Positions 26,501 through 40,300 of a stretch of DNA of 53,535 nt are shown one piece after another. The translations under genes were made by a program, and so were the position numbers. Below the pieces are notes generated by a model. It was not told the origin of the DNA. It did not search any database and saw only the letters and a list, made by a program, of their open reading frames with translations. The DNA is taken from the NCBI GenBank assembly GCA_036244855.1, contig BQKZ01000041.1, positions 139,791-193,325 of the forward strand. The letters run 5' to 3'. Positions within the stretch are counted from its first letter, which is position 1; each line of letters starts with the position of its first letter. Origin of the DNA: Temnopleurus reevesii (taxonomy: Eukaryota; Echinodermata; Echinoidea; Temnopleuroida; Temnopleuridae).

Positions 26501-27317
26501 CTCATATTGAATGCAATAAACGGGAATAGATCTAATCTTTGTGCCTGTGATATCTACCTTTTTCTAGTGCGCCCCCATCCCCCGATGAACATCCAAGGGT
26601 TGGCGACTGAAGAGCGGACGATCGCGATGTCGTGGGAGAAGCCGGAGGATTGGACTGCCTACAACTGGGACCTGCATTACTGGCTGCAGTATCAGAAAGA
26701 AGGCGAGGAATGGCAGAATGTAAGTTTATTTGTGAACGTGACCTAGGAAGGCATTGCTAGAAAGACGCAAGTGGTTCTTAATCAACTGCAAATTGAAACA
26801 TACATTTTCATTGGTGTATAGTTGGCGCTCATAACAGGATGCGCATGAAACAATGAAACAATTTGTTATGTACCTTTCTAGCAACACCCCAAAAGATTGC
26901 AAAGTTGCATGTGTATGCTGCAATTTTGCTCAACTCAAATGAAAAATATTATTGTAATGATGTACATTGTAGTTATTCTAGTCTTTGTATGCCCATCATT
27001 CAAAATTAATTTTTGTGTTGATTGATATGTTATTACAATTATGTTTTTTTTCAAGTACATGTATTAAACTGTTTAGTGTAAAGTAGATTGCAACCTAACA
27101 AGTATACATTTTTATAATTGTATCAAAGTTTTAATTTAGATGTTCACAATGGTTGTGTTGTGGTGTTTTCATCGTCATCTTCTCATCCTCCTTATCGTCA
27201 ACATCTTTATCATTATCCTCCTTTTCATCATCAACATCTCATTATCATTATCATGATCATCAATATCATTATCATCATTATAATCATGATCATCATGATC
27301 CTCCTCTTCATCATCAT

Positions 27318-27349
<32 letters not shown>

Positions 27350-30300
27350 ACAAAAAAAACATCATCATCATCATCACCACCATCATTTTCAACATCACCA
27401 CTATCTTCCTCTTGACCGTGTGAGCAATCATCACCAATGATAACATCCACTCATTCAAAGAACTTCTTCCTTTTACATTTTTGTTTATATTAGATATCCT
27501 CAAACAGCATTCAGACAGCGAAGCAGTACAAACTCACAGCCCTCGACCCGTACTCCACCTATTTTGTGCGGCTCAGTTGTGCCTATGATGCTAATGTAGA
27601 TCACGATGTCCAAAGTGGGATTAATCCCTTCGGCGCCTGGTCAGAGCCTTTGGAAATCACCACGAGGGCGGAAGGTACGGTATAAGATGAAATTTTCGCT
27701 AGGATTTTTATTTTCGTGAATTTCGCGACCACGAATTTGCCAACGTTTTTACTCATGCCCACAGACTTATGTATAATAATCTTTCAAAACGCAAAAATAA
27801 CAACTCACTAGTGTGTGTAAAAAAGAGCAATCGAGTTGAAAAGAATTTTCCAAAATGCTCTGTTCACGACAACACTACATGAATTTAAATGATGTCATCA
27901 AATATACTCACGATTATTATGCGTGCAGCTTGTGAGAAGAAATCGCATCCAAAATGGGACCAGCGTGTTAGCGTGATACGTAAATGGCACATTTGGTGAT
28001 GTCAAGTTTCTACTCTTAGACTTAGTGTACCAGACCCTTTCCAGTTTAAATGTTTGGTGAAAAATCAGTTCTCTGTGTTCTAAGCAGACATGCTTTCATT
28101 ACATGATCTAAGTGTAAAATGGATCAACACAGCATTCAAAGATGGACAAAATTCAATTTACATAATATGTGCCTTTACGGTTGTTCATACTAGGGAGCAT
28201 GCTGGGACATCTTCTCGTATACACCCGGTGCACGCTTTGGCTCCCAGTCAAATCACGCTTGATATTCAAAATACTAGTTCTTACCTATCAATGTCTTAAT
28301 TCCACAGCCCCAAATTATTTATGTGAAACTTTAGAGAAGTATGATCCGCCCCGAAATCTCAGATCGGCTCAGAAAAACCTGTTACAGTGCCCTAGCGTGC
28401 ATACAAAGTTTTATGGAGAGCGGTCATTCTCTCATGCTGCTCCATCACTCTGGAACAATATCCCATCTCATTTGAAAAACTCACCCACAATATCGAAGTT
28501 TAAATCCTCCGTGAAAACCTATCTATTCAAAAAGCACTATAAATGACTTTGTCCCAATCGAATGGCATCTTTAATTTCCTACTTTTCATTTCTTAAGCGC
28601 ATAGAGACGCAATGGCAGTGATATGCGCTATATAAGCAACGTGTTTATTATTATTATTTGTTTACTGCTGCAAAATCACTTCCGTACTAGAAAAAATACC
28701 CATCATGCTTTCTGATACGAGCAACCGTAGATGCATGCATTATATTTTCTAGCGATATCTACTTTAACGCAAAGTTTTGATTCCTCTTTTCTGTTGCAGC
28801 TCCTGCAGCTGTGCTGGAAGGTCTGACACTACAACACACTGTAAATAACGGTTTCACCAGAGATGTCTTTCTAGAGTGGATGGTAAGTCATATTATTAAC
28901 CGCATCAGACATCTGAGCAAGGCAACTTTAAAACCATATCGCCCGATTCAGATCGAAAGCATAAATGCCCGGTCAATTATTTTCTTATATTGCCCGCTCA
29001 GAAAAGTCTATGGTGAATTGCGTGTAAAAATCAAGAGCATATATCATCACTGCGCCACTAAATGCGCGTACTTGCTAATTACGCGATTTGATTAAGACGC
29101 GTGTTGATGATGTCACAATAGCATGCAAAGTGACATTTAGATTACAGCCCAACATTTTCGGTGGTAGTTTTACCATATCGGAGCTTTTATTTCAATATTA
29201 TAAAACAATTTCCGTGTTAATTGAAATGCGACAGGTATTAAAAATATTCTAACATTTTCTGATTCGGCTCTAGATGTCTAATTTGGTTAATAATAGCAGT
29301 ATAGAAATGCCTCAGGGCCGACAAATATCACCTTCATCTGCGATTCGGGCAATATTTGTTGTGTCGCCCTGAGGCCATTCAATATTGCTATATTATCGCC
29401 ATCGACGATAACATAACATAACATAATATTCATATAGCGCCGAAACTATTGAAATATATTCGACTTCGCTTTTAACTCTTAGCATGTTTTATAATTTTGG
29501 TAGTATGGAGTGTTATGTGCTCAGCTTGTCGATAAAAGCGAGTCAGTATGGGTGACTGGAGTCGACAGAAGCAAGTTTTGCAATTATAAGCAATACTATT
29601 TCTGCAATGGGGTCATGCAATCAAGAGCTATAGATCTTTTAATCTTGATCCCCACCCATATTTGCATTCTTCTACTTTTATTGCTATTTGTTTTCTATTT
29701 GTACATGTTTGTATTTTTTTAATGCATTTTATGAGTGAAATAAGTATTGAATTGAATTGAATTGAATTGAATTGAATTGAATTGAAGTAAAGAGTTAAGA
29801 GTTCTTATCTGTTAGGTCACGGACATGAACATTCCACTGAATGAATGGCATGGATATGTTTGTGAGAAAAATATGCCGTAATGCTTAAAATTTGATGTTG
29901 AAAAGATGAGTTTTAGCGTTGATTTGAAGATGTCCAGTGACGATGAATTTCATATATCAAAGGGGAGTGTATTCCAAAGTTTGGGAGCAGCACATGAAAA
30001 TGCTCTGTCTCCAAGTGTGACTTTCGTTTTACATGCTTGTCGTCTGTCGCAGTAGATTGTCTTGTAGGCGATATCAAAAAGATGTCACTATACCAATGAT
30101 ATTGATCTCCTAAAATTGGGTAAGTGACTTCTGGCTGGGGAAGCTTATACACGTGCTATGTCTATCATTTTGGAGAATCATCTTTTTTCTTCATTTATTA
30201 TCAACGGAGGTACTTTGTACCGGGTAATAATATTAGATAATATGTCTCGCGCCTCTGAATAGGTGACTAGAGATATGGCGTGTTTAAATGCTATATTATT

Positions 30301-33300
30301 ACTGCATCAAGAAATATATCTCGGAGTAATAATAGTTAATAGTTAATTAGGAAATGCATAAATTATTAGTAAAAAGAACAGAATTTTTTTGTCTAAAACC
30401 TGGCAAAAATAAATTCACTTATATTGAAGCCTGTAAGCGGAAGTGAGTGGTGGATGGTGACACTAAGGAACATGCCCTCTCTTTCTTTCCCTCTTTCACT
30501 CTCTATCTGCCTCTTTTTCTCTCTTTCTCTTTCACTCTCTTTCTTTCCCTCTTTCACTCTCTATCTGCCTCTTTTTCTCTCTTTCTCTTTCACTCTCTTT
30601 CTTTTTCTTTTATTCTTTCTCTCTCTCTCTCTTCCTCTTTTACTCGCTATCTCCCTCTCTTTCCCTTTTTCTCTTTCGCTCTCGCACTCTCTCTCTTTTT
30701 CTCATATTGTCTTTTTTTCTCTCTCTCTCATTTTCTCTTGTTATTAATAACGTTGTTTTCATTCCTCTTATTCTTCTAAACTTGTAGCCGATCCCACAGT
30801 CGGAATACAGAGGTCCAAACTTTGGGTACAACGTGTCTGTGGAAGATGCAAATGGTCAAGTTGTCAAATACCAGGAAACAACGAATACTATACTGCGTAT
30901 GAGTGGTAAGTAAAAATATACTATAATATGATTATCATTGTGCAGGGCTCGCCCTTTTTTATCTGGTTACCGGCCGGGTCACCATAAATACATAAATTTT
31001 CAGGTGGCCAAATTGATTTTTGAGGTAGCCAAAATGCTAGGCTAGAAATTCATTGCAATCATTTGTGTTTTTTTTTCATTGGTTAGAATGAGCCACGTGA
31101 AATGGCTCATTCTAAATTTTCTGGTGGCCGAGCAGGATTTTAAGTGACCAATAGCACCCAGGTCATGCCTTAGCGTGAGCCCTTATTGCAGGAATGCCAA
31201 CCCAAATACATTTTTTAATCCATTTTGCTCGATAAGGGGTATGAAACTCAAGGAACACCATTTTCTTTTCTGTCTGATTACTTGGAAAACAGAAAGAACA
31301 TTCCATACCATTTAGCAAGTATTTCTTTTATACCACATTTTGTGTTCTTGTTGAACAATACCGTAAATACTGAAAGATCGGTAGAGATGAATTATGGATT
31401 AAAAATTCCTCATTACATTCCTCATTACATTCAATGCAATCCTGGGTACGCAAGGTCTTTTATGTGATTCAAACGTGGAACAGTCAAACTAGACTAACAG
31501 ACTCCTTAAATAGCATTCAAGATGTCATCTCTTTTTAGGGATCTGAGAATGTTGGAAGATCTTATTTTGCTCCTGCGTCATCAAGTGAATATAAAAGTGC
31601 AATCAATTTTAGATTGATTTCCAGAAGTACAAATCTTGGTTACAAACGAGGACTGGTAATAGTAACGAAAGCTAGGATAAGATTGTTCAGTTTTTAGAAA
31701 TAGAAAGGTTGTCCTAAACAAGTGGATACTCGAGTTATTAGCTTTGCAGACCTCCTGATCATGAGGAATTTTGAAGAAAAAACAGAAAATTGACTATATC
31801 GAGAGAGTTTCTAGGCTAATATAAAAGAGTTTTCCCATTTTAATACTACACACAGTCCTATGGTGGGGAACATGGTTTCTTTCCTCTTCTTCTCGGCAAA
31901 TCATTTTCCCTATTCCATTATAGTGGTGGGGAGGTCTGTTTTTTGGGACTCGATAAAGGGATCAAAAATAGAAATGACAGTCACTCATGTCACTTTCAGA
32001 AGTTGGAACAGGATGATTTTGGAGAGAGTAGAAAGTTCACTGATTGTTTTGATTTAGCCCAAGGACACCACTACATTTAGCATTGAAAACTGGAAATTAA
32101 AATTTCATGATTTTCAAAATGATCTTGATGTAGCGGAAACTTAACCATTGCAACCCAGGGGCTTGTTTTCGCAATGGAAACTACCAGCTGAAAAAAATTA
32201 ATTTGTCCGGTCTTGTACATTTTTTGAGATAGAGTTTCACCAAATTTTGCAGTTTCATGCCCAGGGATTAGCGTAACAATTTAATGTTGTTTTCAAAACA
32301 TGATTTAAAAAAAAAATGATTGCTCTATTTTAATGTAGCAGAATTACAGTCCTGGGACTTTTTTTAGCGATGGAAACTACCATCAGAAAAATTGTTTTTT
32401 TCCATTTATGTAATGTACACTTTTCAGGATGGGTACTCGTATTTAACTGAAATTTGTAGTTTCATGTGCAGGGATTTCTTTTACAAATGAAAATTCAAGT
32501 TTTTCAAGGTATATGAAGTGGCGGGGTTGATTTTATCTTCCAGCATTTTACCTGGGTATTCAACTTGACATATATCAACGTGTATGAACAGAAAAATAAG
32601 GTCGGGAAATTGTTAAGTACCCCCCCACCAACCGATATCTTGTACATTTCCAGATGTGAATGGCCTGACTATATATTTTAAAATAAATTTCACTCAAATT
32701 AGAAAATAATCAGAATAAAATGAAAGAAACAAATATATGTGAATATATGAAATACAACCTGAAAAAAAAATATTTTCGGAAATGTTTTTAGGAAGTTAGT
32801 GCAAAGATCAAATTTAAAACTTTCTGCACAATCTCCCAAAGTTGTTAAAATTCAACCATTGCATTCTACAATATTTAGAAATAAATGGAAACTTCAGTGC
32901 TCAGAAAGCATGTGCCAACTTTACGAGTAAGTAAACGCCAGGAGTTAAAAGCATTTTTCAGATGCTTTAATTTTTTTCCAGATGCTTATTATCTTCAATA
33001 CATCTTCTTTTCAAGAATGATTATTATTTTTCTTTTCAACTGCAATGATTACTCTGTAGGGCAATGTTCAGATTTTCAATTGGTCAATTCCCCTATATCT
33101 ATTTCATGATACTTGAAATAATTATGTTGGATTTTCCCATGATAATTTTACACTTTTGTTTTATTGATTTATGATTTACTTAATTGATTTTTAATCATAT
33201 TTTTCAATCATTTAAAACGTATGTATTAACATTCTGATAGAATGTACTTATTTTCTTAATCTATTTCATGATACTTTGATTCTTTGTGTTGGATTTTCCA

Positions 33301-34215
33301 AGGATAATTTATATGTTTATTTTTTTCATGTTGATTTATTGTTTACTTTATTAAATTATAGACTAGTTCTATGAAACATATCTCACAAATGTGATACGTA
33401 TGTGTGAAGAATGTAGGAAAAATACATATCATCTTTAAAATACAATGAGATATGTATGTCTGTTCTGTTTAATTCGAGAAAGGTTTGATTTTGCATTTAT
33501 TTTTACTATATTTTTTTTATAAATTTGCTCCATTATTCGAGGGGAAAGAGAAGAATAAAACAAAAATCATTTAGCTTATATCTTGTGAACATATTCAAGC
33601 CATCCTCAAAAGGATTATCACAGGTTCCTGACATTCATATTTTTAGAGTGTCACATTCAATATCTTTTTTCTGATATGAAACACTCACAGAAGTGTATTT
33701 TATGCTTGTTTAAAATCCTTTATTTTAACTACACCTGTAATAATTGGCTTTCAAGCACCAGCACACTGATTTATGCATTTGCACATCTCTGCGTAATATT
33801 GATAGTTCTTGACAATTCTTGGGAAACTGTTTTCATACAGTATGCTTAATGACAGATGCTGTTTTCAGAAGATGGCTTCTTTTTTATTTTGTTCTATTCA
33901 TTTTATTGATCTATTATTGTATTTCTCGATATTTTTAATGCAACATTTTGGATTAATTGATCTGTCTTTCTGCATATTTTTCTATGGAGCTGGCTGATGT
34001 ATGCATGATTGGAAGTTTTAATTAATACTGTTATTTCTCTGTTTCATTCCGACATACTTGTGGTTGTATATTGGACCTGATGTAATGGGTTGAATTTTGA
34101 AGTTATTGTTTGGGATATTAAACACATGGTTTTCAAATGCATGTTTTATTCTTGATATGAAATGTTATCATCATCATCATCACCACCACCAACAACACCA
34201 TCATAATCATCGTCG

Positions 34216-34248
<33 letters not shown>

Positions 34249-34318
34249 CCACCAACAACAACACCATCATCATCATCAATATCATCACCATCACCATCAT
34301 CACTATCACTATCATCAC

Positions 34319-34361
<43 letters not shown>

Positions 34362-37300
34362 TGACATCATCACCACTACCACCACCATCATCATCACCAA
34401 CACTATCATGACCATCACCATCATCATCATCATCACCATCATCGTTAACATCATCATCACTACTATTACCACCACGATCATCATCAGTACCACATCCACC
34501 AGCATCATCATTATCGTCACCACTAACACCATTATCATGATCATCATCATAGTCGTAGTCATTGTCGTTGTCAACGTTGTTGTCTTTGTAGTCATCACCA
34601 GCGATATACTCATTAACTAATATCTTTTCGGTACTTCATTAAAATATGCAATGATTTTTTTTTCATCTTTACTATAGATCTTGATAGGTTTGCAGCATTA
34701 ACAATATATGTACAGCCTTTCAACGATGTCGGCTATGGGAGCAACCCAAGTCATGTCATGCTTAATGATGAAACAGGAAGTAAGTACAAATTTTTAGAGA
34801 AATGAAATTTGTTATTTTTTTTTAAAGTTACTTCAAAAGAAATAGATAATAATAAATCATCATTATGACATTTTTATCTGGATAAGATCAAGAAAATGGT
34901 CTTACAATTGGTTTAGTTATTACAGCAATGTCGAACCCACAAATTAGAGAAGTTTTAGCAAATCATTAAATCCTTTAGATATATAGAATAATAGACAATA
35001 TAAAGAAATTTAACTCATCACTAATTCGACAATAACCTTTTCTGATTTTATTCTGCTTTCTTACACAAAACATCTCTTGGATGATATACCTGTATTAATA
35101 TTTGTTGTACAGTGTGATGAAGAGGAGAAAATTTGATACATTTTGCTAATTTAAACATTTATTAATGATTAATAAATCCCATCACTGTTTTTATCCAGCT
35201 CCTGGCATGCCACAGAACTTGAGGGTGAGAGCCGAGTCTGAATCGTTGGAAGTGTTCTGGGAGCCCCCATCTGGAATCACAGGACACATCTTGAATTACC
35301 GGTTGGAGTGGTACCCAAACGATGATCATCTTCAAAGGTAAGATTTATCTATTTGCAGGGTTCCCTCTGTCATGGATAGTTGTGAGTAGTTGTTGAAAAA
35401 ATTGTGTAAAGTCATGAAAAGTCAGGGAAAACTTAAGGAATTTTAAAAATTGTGAAAAGTTATGGGAATAAGAAAATTTGTGAAGAGTCATGGAAAGTTG
35501 GAAGGAGAGTCAGGGAATTTTGAAAATTGTGATAATTTTAACCCTAACAAGGCTGGGCTATTTTGGGAGTTCTCAGAGCAGCCATTAGAGTAACATGTAA
35601 ACTAATATTTTTTCAAGCATATTTATGCTTAAATGAATTGATTTCACCCACTGAAAACAAAACTATGAATTTAAATGTGAATTTACTGAAAAAACACAAT
35701 TTGCATTGACTTTGTACACAAAATCACGTTTTGGAGCAGTTTTGAGGCTGGCATGCGTGTTTAAAATGTTACGTGACATCGTAACGGTAGGTCCGATTTC
35801 CGTGAAAATGATCTTAAAAGTTACGGGTAACTTGAAAGAAAAAAGTCAGTGAGCCGCGCAATATCAGAATTTTTTGCGCGGTGAAACATTCGCGAAATCC
35901 GTCGGGGGAGGGGGGAGGGGGAGGCCTAGTTGGGGTTAATTAAAATGTGAGCAACACAGCAAGTGAGAGAAAAGTGACAAAAGACCCAACACTCAACCAT
36001 CCATTTGTAATGAAAGCATCAAATTCATATGAAAATACACCTCATGCATGTTCTGGACCTGTTGGCATCTCTTTACATGAATAAAATTTTCTTCATGTTT
36101 AAGAAGGAAAATGTACATGCGAGTAGTGAGCTAATTAAACCATATAATGAACTTTCCTCTACTCTTTATTCCTTCACTTAAAATCTTCTTGTGAATGTTT
36201 CTTTGAATCCCTCAGCTCCATGGTCAACGTCCCTAAGGACACGAGGAGTTACGTGATATCGGGACTTGAACCGTATACCAAGTACCGCGTCTCGGTGAGG
36301 ACAGTGAACAAAAAAGACAGAAGCCCAGAAGCTTCTCGCCTTGTGGATACCGCACAGACAGGTACGTTTGAATGTCTTTCAGCATCCTTTGGTTTAAAAA
36401 ATGATTGTTCAATTCTCCCTATTGCATATGCCATTGTCGTCGCATAATACAGGGAATGATTTCGCTTTTCACATTTGATTATGAGTTTTAGACATTGAGG
36501 AAACTTTTTCAACACTTTACTGCACAGTTCTTTGTGGAAAAGTTGCTACATGAAACATCTTTTGTATAGCATTCATGCTAAAATGCATAGCAAATTGCAA
36601 TGCGATACTAGAAGTATTATTCCCTGTAATACTTTATGCAGGAAAAAACCGGGTCTCCGTTCATGCTGACTCCCGTCGACTCTGCAGTTTCCAGGGTCGG
36701 TGGTTCAAATCCTACTCATACCGTTCATTTGTCGTTCTTAAAGTCCTATCTTGGTGAAAAACCTCCCTGGTCCTAACATGTACAAATATCTGCACACAAT
36801 AGTCATCTACAGTCATAACTTTTTTTTTTGTTTGCCTGTACAGGACCATCCGGGTCCCCAACAGCTCTGGGGGTAGCTGCGGTGCCGACACACCCTGACC
36901 AGCTTGAGGTGAGCTGGGATGAAGTACCAGCTGAACAGCGGAACGGAGACATCCAGTTCTATACCATCCTCTACTGCCCTCTGGACCCTGCGCAGGGACA
37001 GGATCCGCCCATCACCGTCTCCCTTGCAACAGACTCGCACTGCCCTGGTATGTAACTTTTCAGGACTCAATCCTTCTCATAGGCCCATGCAATACCTGAT
37101 TTGATGCCATACACCTTAATTGTTCATTGATTTTGGCTACTCAAATTATAAAATATATTAATGTGGATGTATTTCTGCTGTAGATGATAAATATGTATTA
37201 ATATTAATTTTTATTTTGATGTAGATGGATAGCAGCAAAGCATCAACATGAGGGGCATCCCGCTTTCTCAGTCCCATACATTATCTAATTTGATGTCATA

Positions 37301-40300
37301 CACCTCGTCCATTGTTTTTGGCTACTCAAATTCTGAAATATTTTAATCTTAATATATTCCAGAATCTGCCATAGATGACAATTATGTTGATATGTGGAGG
37401 CATCGTCGTGTTTCAGTAGTGGTTCTGACTCTTACCTTTCAACCCGAGGGTCGTAGGTTTGAACCCCACCCATGGCGTTAATTTCCTTCAACAAGAAATT
37501 CATCCGCATTGTGCTGCACTCTACCCATGTGTGATGAATGGGTATTTGTACGAAAAAATTCCTTGAATGCAGTGAGTGCTGAATGGTAGCTATGCTATAG
37601 CCGTATGATAATGCACAGAGCGCTTAGAAATAATTTTTTACTAAGCGTTATGTAAATTTTGTGCAATACTATTATTATTATTATTTACATTACTTTTGAT
37701 TTTGATATAGATGGATCACAGCAAAGCGTCAATGTTACAGGCGACCCACTTCCACAGTCCCACACATTATTTAATCTGATGCCATTCACCGAGTACATCG
37801 TTAGGATTTCAGCCTCAACTAATGCAGGCCAAGGCCCTATTTCAAGTCGAGTGCAAGCTAAGACTAGCCAAGGATGTAAGTATATAGATAAAAGATTTTA
37901 GACTTCTCTATGGTTCATGCAAAATATAAGAAGAAAAACATGATATATTAATAGTCTATTTCTGTAAAATGAAGTGGAACGCTAATTCAATGCTCCTTTG
38001 TATCGCTATTCAATTCGGAACCGGTTTGTGATTGTTGTGTCCCCATAGATAAATACACAGCGTACAGCTCTATTGTCCAATCCCCACTTTATTTTGCAAA
38101 AATAGTTTATATAGTGTTGTATCCAGATAAAAGAAAGACTTCTTTATGGGTCATGCGAATGTAAGAAGAAATAGTATTTCCCGATTGGTTTACATGCAGT
38201 GATGTAAATGCAGGACAATGGCTCACTAATTCCCATAAATTTATCAAAGGGTAAAGCTGAATTAGGTATGCCCCAAAACTTGGACAATCTGCTTGACTTT
38301 CTTGTCCCATTTCCCCATTCTTGTCTGCAAGAAAACTTCTTCTAAGATCAAAATATGTGTTTACGCATTTAAACATGTCATTTTTATGAATCGTATTGTG
38401 ACCTCAGGGGTTTGAAAACAATATCTGATTCACTATATCACATTCCTTTCAATTAGTACAGTTCGGGATTTGTTTTTGCCTACTGTACAGCATGTATCGA
38501 AATGAATTGAATTGAATATGGTTTATTTGATTAAAATACATTCAAAATAGCAGCCCGGAGGCGTAAACAAATTTAATTTACAATACGATTCAAATTAACA
38601 AGGATAAAGGAAGACAAAATAAGAATGGGCCGCAACTTGAATAATGCCCTAAGTTGTGTATGTATTGAATGAATACTATTTAATTATTTCTGGTGTATTA
38701 TTTCAAGTTGTATAGTAGTTTAATTATGTCTTTGCAATGTATTGTTTTATGTTGAGCGCCATGAGCGTCAGAGACTGGCAGATGCCAGCACTATATAAGT
38801 ATTCATATCATTATATCATTATTATAAATAGATATATTTTATTCCAAATGATCTCACCCTACAGCACCCAGCAAGCCTGGCAATCTCCTCGTAACCTTCT
38901 CCAATGACAGCTCCATCCAGCTCGAGTGGGATGCCCCAGAGCAGATAAACGGTGTCTTTCGGAACTACGTCATCGAGTACAACGACGAAGTTCGGTCCTC
39001 GATCGATGAATCAATCACGTTGGAGGTGAACGGGTTTGTCAATTACACCGTACGGGTCCGAGCATGTAGCCAAGCGGAACCAAGTCTAGCGTGCGGCCAG
39101 GCTGCGATGACGTATGTGATGACAGAAATTGGTGGTAAGTTTTTATTACACTTCAGTGATGAATTTTTAATCAATCTTATTCATTCGAAGTGGTTTTTGA
39201 ACTTTCAGCTGTTGTTGAACAAAATTGTTGTTAAATTAACACTTTTTTCCAAACTAGATGAGAGTGTGCATGGAACAAAACACAGTCACTTCATTTCAAA
39301 CCTAAATGAATATGCTTAAATCTCCAGGATTAAACGTAAATGGAATTATGAAAAAGTGTTAGCGAAAATTCATAAGAATCCATTTCAATGAATTTCTGTA
39401 AATGATTTTTACAATTTTCTGGAAATTGATAAGCACCTGGAGTAATGTTTACCAAACAAACCAAATGCTTGAAATTTGTCTGTATCTAATATTGTCATGA
39501 CTTTTCCAGGCATTATCGATCATGATCTCTTTGTCACACTAGTGAATGATGTGCAGCAGCTTGTTTACATGAAATTACATGCACTACCCTGGTTCATGCA
39601 TTTCTAGTACAGTCTTCTGGGACCTCATAACGAGGTCGTTTAGACCAGAGAAGTTACTTCTTTATATTGAAACCTTGTTATATCAGGGCCAAAATACAAT
39701 CAAATACAAAGAGATTGGACCAGGAAAATTACCTTGTTATAACGAGAGCTTGTTATATCAATGCTCTTTATAACAAGGTTTGACTGTAATCTTATTTTTT
39801 TGTGGCGGAATAATGTAGGTAATGACAACTAAAGTAAATGGCATCGCCTTTGTTCTTTCTTGCCAGCTCCGTTGTCCGTTTCTGACATTGTCGTGAATCT
39901 GGAGACTCAGGACACGGTGGTACTCAATTGGGGGCGCCCCATCGTCCCCAACGGACCCTTAGACTACTACATGATCCGTTACAGACCAGTTGACAGCGAC
40001 CAGGAATGGCAGGAGTCCGTGCCGACCACGATGACGTCGGCCACCGTGCAGATCGACTGCGATCTCGTGGACGGAGCAACGTTTTTCAACTTTGAGGTGT
40101 TCGCGGTGAATGAGGTCGATGGTATCCCGAAGGCTGGTGCCATGTCCCCTGCACATCCCTTTGAAATCTGCAACCTGCATAAAGGTGAGGATTCTGTGAT
40201 TTTTGTCTAGTATCCTTGACAATTTCTGCAATGGAGTTGATAAATGAATGCCCATTATAGATGGAAAGGAGGTTGGGGTGGTCACAAGGAAAATGGCAAA

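Noticed and set aside
27118..27503. His/Ile-rich, Asp-rich and Met-rich frames
   Set aside because: Produced by the (TCA)n microsatellite.
34097..34613. His-rich and Asp/Met-rich open frames
   Set aside because: Pure products of the (ATC)n microsatellite on both strands.
36640..37690. tRNA genes (B-box matches at 36701 and 37457)
   Set aside because: No intact cloverleaf; the heads are attached to SINE bodies and tails.
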